Below are positions 58,023-64,000 of a stretch of 64,000 nt of DNA, piece after piece. The DNA lies in contig CM022952.1 of assembly GCA_012931725.1 (NCBI GenBank), positions 62,719,347 through 62,783,346 of the forward strand, in the 5' to 3' direction. Each line of letters begins with the position of its first letter. Position 1 is the first letter of the stretch. A program made the translations under genes and the position numbers. Below the pieces are notes generated by a model. The model had not been told where the DNA came from. It ran no database searches and worked only from the letters and a program-made list of their open reading frames with translations. The DNA is from Litsea cubeba (taxonomy: Eukaryota; Streptophyta; Magnoliopsida; Laurales; Lauraceae).

Positions 58023-60382
58023 TCACCATGTTGACGGAGGCAGACCCATAGTTTTTGTCAAAGGTGATGACTCGTTTTTCCACATCTCATTTATTTTCTC
58101 TCTCACAACGAAGCATTGATTGAGAGGATGCGAGATCATCTGGTGGTATGGACAGTACCGAGGATCATTGGTTTTGCCAACATCACCCGGTCTTTTTGGT
58201 TCAGGCAAGGTGAGCTTGCCGTTTGCCACAGAGCCCCAAAGATTTCATCAACATCTTCATCAACGGGTATTTCTTCTCTACTCGTTCTTTGAAAGGCATC
58301 AGAGAGTTCAGGTCTCTTACCACGCTTTGTTTTTCAGCTTTCTTTGGTGGCTGAGGAGCTGACTTGGTCTGCACATTGAGGACCTCTTCTTCTTTGGTTT
58401 AGAGGTTGCAATGGCGGTTGGCTCTTTTCTTGATGATTTCTGACTGTGAGGGTCTTTAATCACCGTTTCAGCTCCATGGAAGCTTCTAGGAGTTCTCCCA
58501 GGTTTATTTGATTTGGTTGCCGATGATCATGGAGCGGATTCTGGCTCTCATGTTGTTTTTCGGCAGATGTCGACTAGCGACGCTTGTGGCAATACATCAG
58601 AGCATTTGTATGCCATTGCTTTCCACTTGTGAATGAAGTCATATTTGATTCATTCTCCCCCTGTTTTAGGCTGCACAGCTGAGCCATAGTAGCGGGGTGA
58701 TTCTTCACCTTTGAAGTGAGTCAGGAAGCGTGTCTCTAGCATGGCCCAGTTTTGGATTGAGTCCTCCGGCAGAGTGGAGTACCAATCGAAGGCCGTACCT
58801 TTTAGGGTACTTGCAAAGAGGCGGATCTTGAGTGCATCTTGATCGCGATAGCTCCCGTCAAGGATCCTTGAAGTGGATGACGTGCTGTCTGGCTGATCCT
58901 TTCCCCGTATATGTTTGGAGAGTAGGATGCTTGAATTTGGTGGGGAACGGGACCGAGTCCATCCATAAGGGATATGGTGGCTTGATCCCATGCTCCTTTG
59001 AGTATATCCTCTTCTTTGGCTTTGGGCGAGGATACCGTCTACGTCCTTTTGGTAAGGGCGCGTGACTCATTTTCTTCTCTATTTACCTCGTCGTCTTGAT
59101 GATTCGGAGGAGGTTCATTGTTCGCCTGATTTTGGAAGGCGAGGAGAAGGTTTTCCATCAGAGTTTCAATCCTCTGCTGGCCCGTTCCAACTGCGGATGC
59201 GGTGATCGCATCTTCTGGAGGTGGATTGCGGGGTGGTGGGCTTCAGAATTTGTAGCCAAGACATTCATCCTTCGTGATTCGAACGAAGAAACTGTCCTGG
59301 TGACTGAGCTGGGGCTCATTCTTGTCGAAGAGGAGCTTGAGGAAGGATCACTCTGCTGTCCTTTGCTTGAAGGAGCAGGGGATTCTTCTGAATGTCTTCT
59401 TGTCCTTGAGACGCTGCGGGTCATCGGACGTCGGACATGGATTTTTGTTGCTGATTTTTGGCGCCTTCTGGTTTTTTCCAACCATATGGACGGCAGCAAC
59501 TTGGTTGGGTCTTTCTTTTCGACCCATTTGGGAGAGACTTGAAGTGTGGGAGGCTGGGTCCTTTGCTTCTGTAGTCTCTTTTGTCGGTACGACGCGCGGC
59601 GGCGTATACGGCGAGCAATTTGAGCTTCGGTCAGCTCTGACTGGGCTTTGACGATGAAGGATGTGCTCCCTCGGGCGCAGCAGCCGAGTCCTGTCTTCTC
59701 TGTAGCTGGGCAAGGACAGGATGCGAACCCTATCCTTTGCCAGTTGCAGCGAAGCTTTGATTTTGTGAGTTCGGCCCCTGTAGAGATGAAGGGTCGAACT
59801 GCAGGATTTGTAGGCCTTAGCAGGTGCTTGTGGAGGCCTTGTGATGCATGACTTGATTTTGGGCTTGTAGGAACAAGCCGGCTCATGCTGGGATGACTTG
59901 AAGTCGAGGTGGAGATGGGTCTCTCCTCTTTCATGTAAGCAAGAGGATAGAACTGGTTTCTCCTTGAGTGGGGCCAGGAATGCTGGCTTAGTGGATGTCT
60001 GGGACCTTCTCTGTTTTGGTGAAGGTCTTGGGGACCAAGTCTTAGGGTAAGACTTGGTTGGTTTGCAGGTTGAGGCTTCGTGGGCTGCCACGGGCTTCAG
60101 GCCTTCTGGTGCTCGCCTTGGTGTCACGGTAGTGACACGTTGAGAGGCGAGTTTCTGCTTCTTGGAGGGAGCAGCTTGTTCCTCAGGAAGTGGGAATGGT
60201 CCCAGCGTCCCGAAGACGATAGTCCCGGGGAGTCGAGGTCGACCCAGAGTTCAGAGAGTTGCCGAGGGAGTTGACACTTCGGCAGCTGATAGGGCGCTTG
60301 TAGGTGCGCGTGGTTTGCTTCTGTTGAAGCATAAGTTGGTGCTTGCTTTCGTCGAAAGTAATGGTTAGTGAAGCTGCCATTG
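58023..60382 (-). pseudogene. gag: Gag of C2, degenerate
   Basis: The likely start is ATG at 60380 (MAASLTITFDESKHQ). Coding then hops between three frames. There is an Arg/Ser-rich stretch (59700-59200, with MTRSVSRTRR) and a basic segment (59065-58860: GRRRYPRPKPKKR, PPYPLWMDSVPFP). The capsid domain core is at 58860-58660 (LKIRLFASTLKGTAFDWYST, LETRFLTHF). Near 58150 a Cys/His region reads RYCPYHQMISHPLNQC. This is the order in Tat gag proteins. At least five frameshifts or stops are needed to explain it, so it is non-functional. Confidence 0.75.
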
Positions 60383-62324
60383 TTAGTTTTTCAAAAATTT
60401 TCTGAAACAAGACCACATCCATTAGTAATCACAAGAATATAATGATCATAAATGGGAAGTTCTATGGTTCGTCTTTTCAAATTGCTTGAGGTAGATGACC
60501 CAAGCAATATGAGGAAGGCAAAATGCCATAGAAGGTACAATGGTTCTGATCGCAGGTATGGTAAGCCCGGAATGGGCATCCCAGTGACTGCTAGAAGCAA
60601 TTGTGAACTTAAATTCGACTTATCGAAGAAGCAGAGCTTGCTCGAGGTAAGAAGAATATAAAGTTGGAGTTACAGATGTGCCGGTCGCAATACAGTAGAC
60701 CCTGAAAGGGCGTACTAGTACCGCTAGACACAAATGTTTTTGAGACCGCATCTATGAGATGAGATTCTCTGTTTTTGAAAGGTCAAGATTGGATTCATCA
60801 AAGAGAGCAGATGGTATTCCAATCTGAACACGGTCTCGGCGATTTCCGCGAGCGGCCAGTGCCAGAAAGAAATGAACCATGATTTCTCGGATCTGAATCT
60901 AAAAATGACGAGTTTTTTTTTTTTGAAAGGCCAATATCGGGTTCATCAAAGAGAGCAAAAGGCACTCCAATCTGAACACGGGCTCAGCGATTTCCGCGAG
61001 CGCCAGTGCTCAGAAAGGAGAAGACCAAGATTTCTCTAATCTAAACCCAAAATGACGGAAGTTTTTTTTTTTTTTTTTTTTTTTTTTTGAAGATTTTTGA
61101 AGATTTTTTTTTTTTTTTTTAAATTTTTTTTTTATTTTTTTTATTTATTTTTTTTTTTTAAGATTTTTTTTTGAAATTTTTTTTTTATTTTTTTTTTATT
61201 TTAAAATTTTTATTTTTAAAATTTATTTTAAAAAAATTTATTTACGAGAGAGTACACATAGGCCTCCTAACCCGGTCTTGAAATCTTGATTGATAGAATT
61301 GCCCCCAGGTAAGGGTAGGATTACTTTGAACCCGTTTGGAGGACCCTTGCCTAGAACAGTCAAGCTGTCTCCACACTCTGGACAAGGCTTTTCTTTGAAT
61401 CAACCATGATCAAAGAACACAGTTGGTTTAACCTTAGTGGTCTATGTCTTTTTTTTTTTTATTTTATTTATTTTTATTTTTATTTAAATTCATCGAAGAG
61501 AAACATGGCCCAACCCGAGTCAACTCGTCAAGCGCGATTTCCGAGCGACGATAGGAAAGGATCAAGGTTTCTCAATTTTGAATCCAAATTGAAAATCTAT
61601 TTTTTACTTTTTATATTTTTTTTTAGATTTTTAATGAACTCATCGAAGAGAAACAATGGCCCAACCCCATCCGAACACGGTCTCGGCGATTTCCGCGAGC
61701 GCCAGTGCCCAGAAGGGAAAGGATCAAAGTTTCTCAATTTTGAATCCAAAAATGAAAATCTGATTTTTTACTTTTTTATATTTTTTTTTTAGATTTTTAA
61801 TGAACTCATCGAAGAGAAACAATGGCCCAACCCCGATCCGAACACGGTCTCGGCGATTTCCGCGAGCGCCAGTGCCCAGAAGGGAAAGGATCAAAGTTTC
61901 TCAATTTTGAATCCAAATAGAAAAACTGATTTTTTACTTTTTTTATATATATTTTTTTTTAGATTTTTAATGAACTCATCGAAGAGAAACAATGGCCCAA
62001 CCCCCGATCCGAACACGGTCTCGGCGATTTCCGCGAGCGCCAGTGCCCAGAAGGGAAAGGATCAAGGTTTCTCAATTTTGAATCCAAAATGAAAAATCTG
62101 ATTTTTTTTTTTTTTTTTTTTTTTGAAAAGAGAAAGAGTGGAAATAAATTCAAAGAATAGAAATTCCAAACAAAAAATCTCATCTCATTTTTTTTATTAT
62201 GCGGAATTCAACATAGGCCACCAATTATAAGTAGCCAAGGAATCGAGAAAAGAAATATAAGCATAGAGCAAAATATATGATATGCAAATATTTCATTTCT
62301 AGCATCGTGTTCTCAAATAAACGA
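60383..62324 (-). other. 5' leader of C2
   Basis: About 1.9 kb non-coding. It holds a minisatellite (60780-62095), an A/T-only stretch (61060-61245) and a segment (61400-61255) matching the leader of element B. There is no gene. Confidence 0.7.
60780..62095. repeat. Leader minisatellite of about 145 bp, 6 units
   Basis: Units at about 60780, 60927, 61477, 61630, 61790 and 61965. The core is GAACACGGTCTCGGCGATTT then CCGCGAGCGCCAGTGC, plus a TCATCGAAGAGAAACA-like segment. Units are separated by T-rich runs. The two left-most units are diverged from the right group, with the shared leader segment between them. Confidence 0.85.
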
Positions 62325-62342
62325 GTCCCACCGGGTGTGCCA
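62325..62342 (-). promoter_or_regulatory. Primer-binding site of C2
   Basis: Minus strand TGGCACACCCGGTGGGAC, three bases after the LTR end. A TGGCACGCCCGGTGGGAC-like PBS is common in Tat-type elements. I did not assign the tRNA. Confidence 0.7.
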
Positions 62343-62345
62343 GCT

Positions 62346-64000
62346 TGATGGACCGCGCTCCCGCCCGTGGGTTCTACCGAGGTCGGCGGACGTGGGAGTC
62401 CGTTGGGTCCGACCCTTTTCGTAACCGGGGGCAAGGGGCGTGCATCAACATTTCTTTTTTTGTGGGTGTGCCAGATTTCTATTTTTACTTGGAATTGCAA
62501 GTGGTGATCCGGAGATCAACCTCGCAAGTAAAAAGGAAATCAACTTCTTTCAAGTTTTCCATTGCACATATATTTAAGAAAAGAGACATTTTCTGATTTG
62601 CCGTGAAAGGCGATTTTTTTGGCATTTATAGCCGATTTTGGCGTTTATTAGCCGATTTTTGGCGTTTATAGCCGATTTTGGCGTTTATAGCCGATTTACA
62701 ATCCTTATCAATAATGAAAGACAAGAATTGTGATTTTTTGTCTCTTTTAAAAAAAATACAAACTACAATGAAAAGCAAGAAAAGGAGGATCTAACTTCTC
62801 AGGAGATTGTGGGGGACTCGTTTAGATTGACGGTCGCAAGCCATATGTGGGCTTCGCCATCATCCATGCAGATGAGAACAGAGGATGCTATTGATTCGCT
62901 TGGCTTGGCTATAAACCCGGTTTTTAGAGACAAGACCAAGAGGAAGGTCCTATGTCCAATAAAAGCCGAGTAGAACGGGCTGAAAAGCCATATCTAAGCC
63001 ATTGAGCAGGAGGAGAAGGAAAGGACCTTGGGGGGGTACCCCCCCAAGGGACTTTGTCACCTTGTTGCGGTGGCCGGTGTAGAACTTCCGTAGAGTTTTC
63101 TCTCTTTTTTCTTCTCTGGATTTCTGACTTCTGTTGTTGATTCGTTGTCTGTCCTTTCTCTTGGAGACCCTCCTATTTATGGCTTTTAGGTAGCCTTTAG
63201 GTGGGTTTGGCTTTTGTCATTTAAGCCGCATAATGGGAGGAGTTACAAAATTGATTGTTTATTTTGTAACTCCTTTTTCTTTGGCTTCTGATTGGCCGGA
63301 GGAGATTGAGGGCATTTAATCGCCTTTAATCGCCATGATGGGAGGAGTTTTCATGGATTAAATGCCATGAATCTCTTGACTTGTAACTCCCAAATGCTTG
63401 CTTCTGATGGGCCGTCCAAAGAATGGATTAATGACTGTAATAAAGCTAGTCAATTATCGCATTAAGTGGTCGCCGAGCATCTGAAGAGTCGCGGGCCGTG
63501 CCACGTCTTTTGGGATTCTTCTGTTGATGATTCGATGGATCTTCATGTAGATCGACATCAGATGATCATGTAATTTCAGGTGTTTGTTGCCAACAGCGGG
63601 TCGGTGCCATCTGTCCTGTCGATTTCTCTCGACCGGTCGGGTAGAAAGCACACTTTTTTTGGTTGACCGGGTGGCGATCAATACTGTCTTCGATACTCTT
63701 GATGATTTACCCGTGTTTTTGGACGGATGTCAGAGGACTTGGTGTCTCAAAAGCATGAATTTGGAAAGTACCAGAGGCTGGGCCCTTCGAATCGCGAAAA
63801 AAGGCGAAAACCGGGGTTTTCCGGGGCTTTCCCGGCGACCCCGGGTCAAGGTCGCCGGCGACCCTGGGCCAGGGTCGCAGGCCGACCCTGGGGGTGTTTT
63901 CCCCCTTTCGTGTCCCGTTTTGCGTCCGTTTTTGCTGTTTTTCGATTCTTTTTTCTTCTGTACTTTTCCTTGACATTTTGACCATTTATTGGCCTATTTC
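62346..64000 (-). repeat. 5' LTR of C2 (incomplete at window edge)
   Basis: Aligns base for base with 41407-43090 of the 3' LTR, apart from frequent deletions of 1-5 bases and some substitutions. It should continue about 630 bases beyond the window. The 24-nt palindrome is intact (63026-63049). Confidence 0.88.

Larger units (their letters stand above)
41407..64000 (-). mobile_element. Element C copy 2 (C2): giant Tat-type retrotransposon
   Basis: Minus-strand element: 5' LTR (62346 to beyond 64000), PBS, repeat-rich leader, gag, protease, RT with two RNase H domains, integrase, spacer repeats, a plus-strand PMD gene, PPT and 3' LTR (43712-41407). Internal length is 18.6 kb and the whole would be over 23 kb. 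The second RNase H, the GRPWIH protease and an extra antisense ORF between pol and the 3' LTR mark the Tat lineage. The left flank is gaccc; the matching duplication should lie beyond 64000. Confidence 0.9.

Noticed and set aside
62346..64000. A third independent copy of element C
   Set aside because: It is followed inward by a PBS on the minus strand and by gag and pol of the same orientation as the LTR at 41407-43712, so it is the 5' LTR of C2.

Overview
The window is plant nuclear DNA and almost all of it is transposable elements. Plant signs are tRNA-Asp-type and tRNA-iMet primer-binding sites, Athila-, Tat-, Tekay- and Sirevirus-type LTR retrotransposons, a plant mobile domain (PMD) gene, a formin fragment and a SPLAYED-like chromatin-remodeller fragment. 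The nesting suggests an angiosperm with a large genome; I cannot name the species. I see no intact ordinary host gene and no tRNA or rRNA gene.

Layout. 1-2591: 5' end of a minus-strand Tat-type Ty3/gypsy element (D), with one LTR and a broken gag. It sits in a first copy (C1, 2592-9778, sense strand +) of a very large Tat-type element, of which only the 3' third and 3' LTR lie in the window. At the end of the C1 LTR an Athila-type element (B, 9782-40940, +) is inserted with candidate 5-bp target duplications (catca). B has a decayed gag-pol, carries a Tekay-like solo LTR (18085-21194, TSD tatat), and its 3' LTR is split by a CACTA-like DNA transposon (23152-40461). Inside that lies another CACTA-like element (24460-39555), which carries pieces of host genes and a young Sirevirus-type Ty1/copia element (31002-38489, TSD cattc). 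40946-41406 is the 3' end of a Tekay-like chromovirus. 41407-64000 is a second, nearly full-length copy (C2, sense strand -) of the large Tat-type element: 3' LTR, antisense gene, integrase, RT with two RNase H domains, protease, gag, repeat-rich leader, PBS and most of the 5' LTR. It would exceed 23 kb.

The most interesting object is the gene carried antisense to pol in C1 and C2. In C2 it has its own TATA box, a 10-nt first coding exon and five exons joined by GT-AG introns that are all phase 1. It encodes a PMD-type protein with an acidic linker and a C-terminal coiled coil. Because it is antisense, its introns would not be spliced out of the retrotransposon genomic RNA, which explains how an intron-containing gene survives retrotransposition. 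Antisense extra ORFs, some with a domain otherwise tied to DNA transposons, have been reported for Tat elements; the promoter and phase-1 exon structure here are read directly from sequence. Other leads are a 5' leader module of about 140 nt shared by the Athila and Tat elements, repeat motifs shared between LTR and internal spacer of C, and captured SYD-like, formin-like and unidentified exons in the CACTA-like elements.
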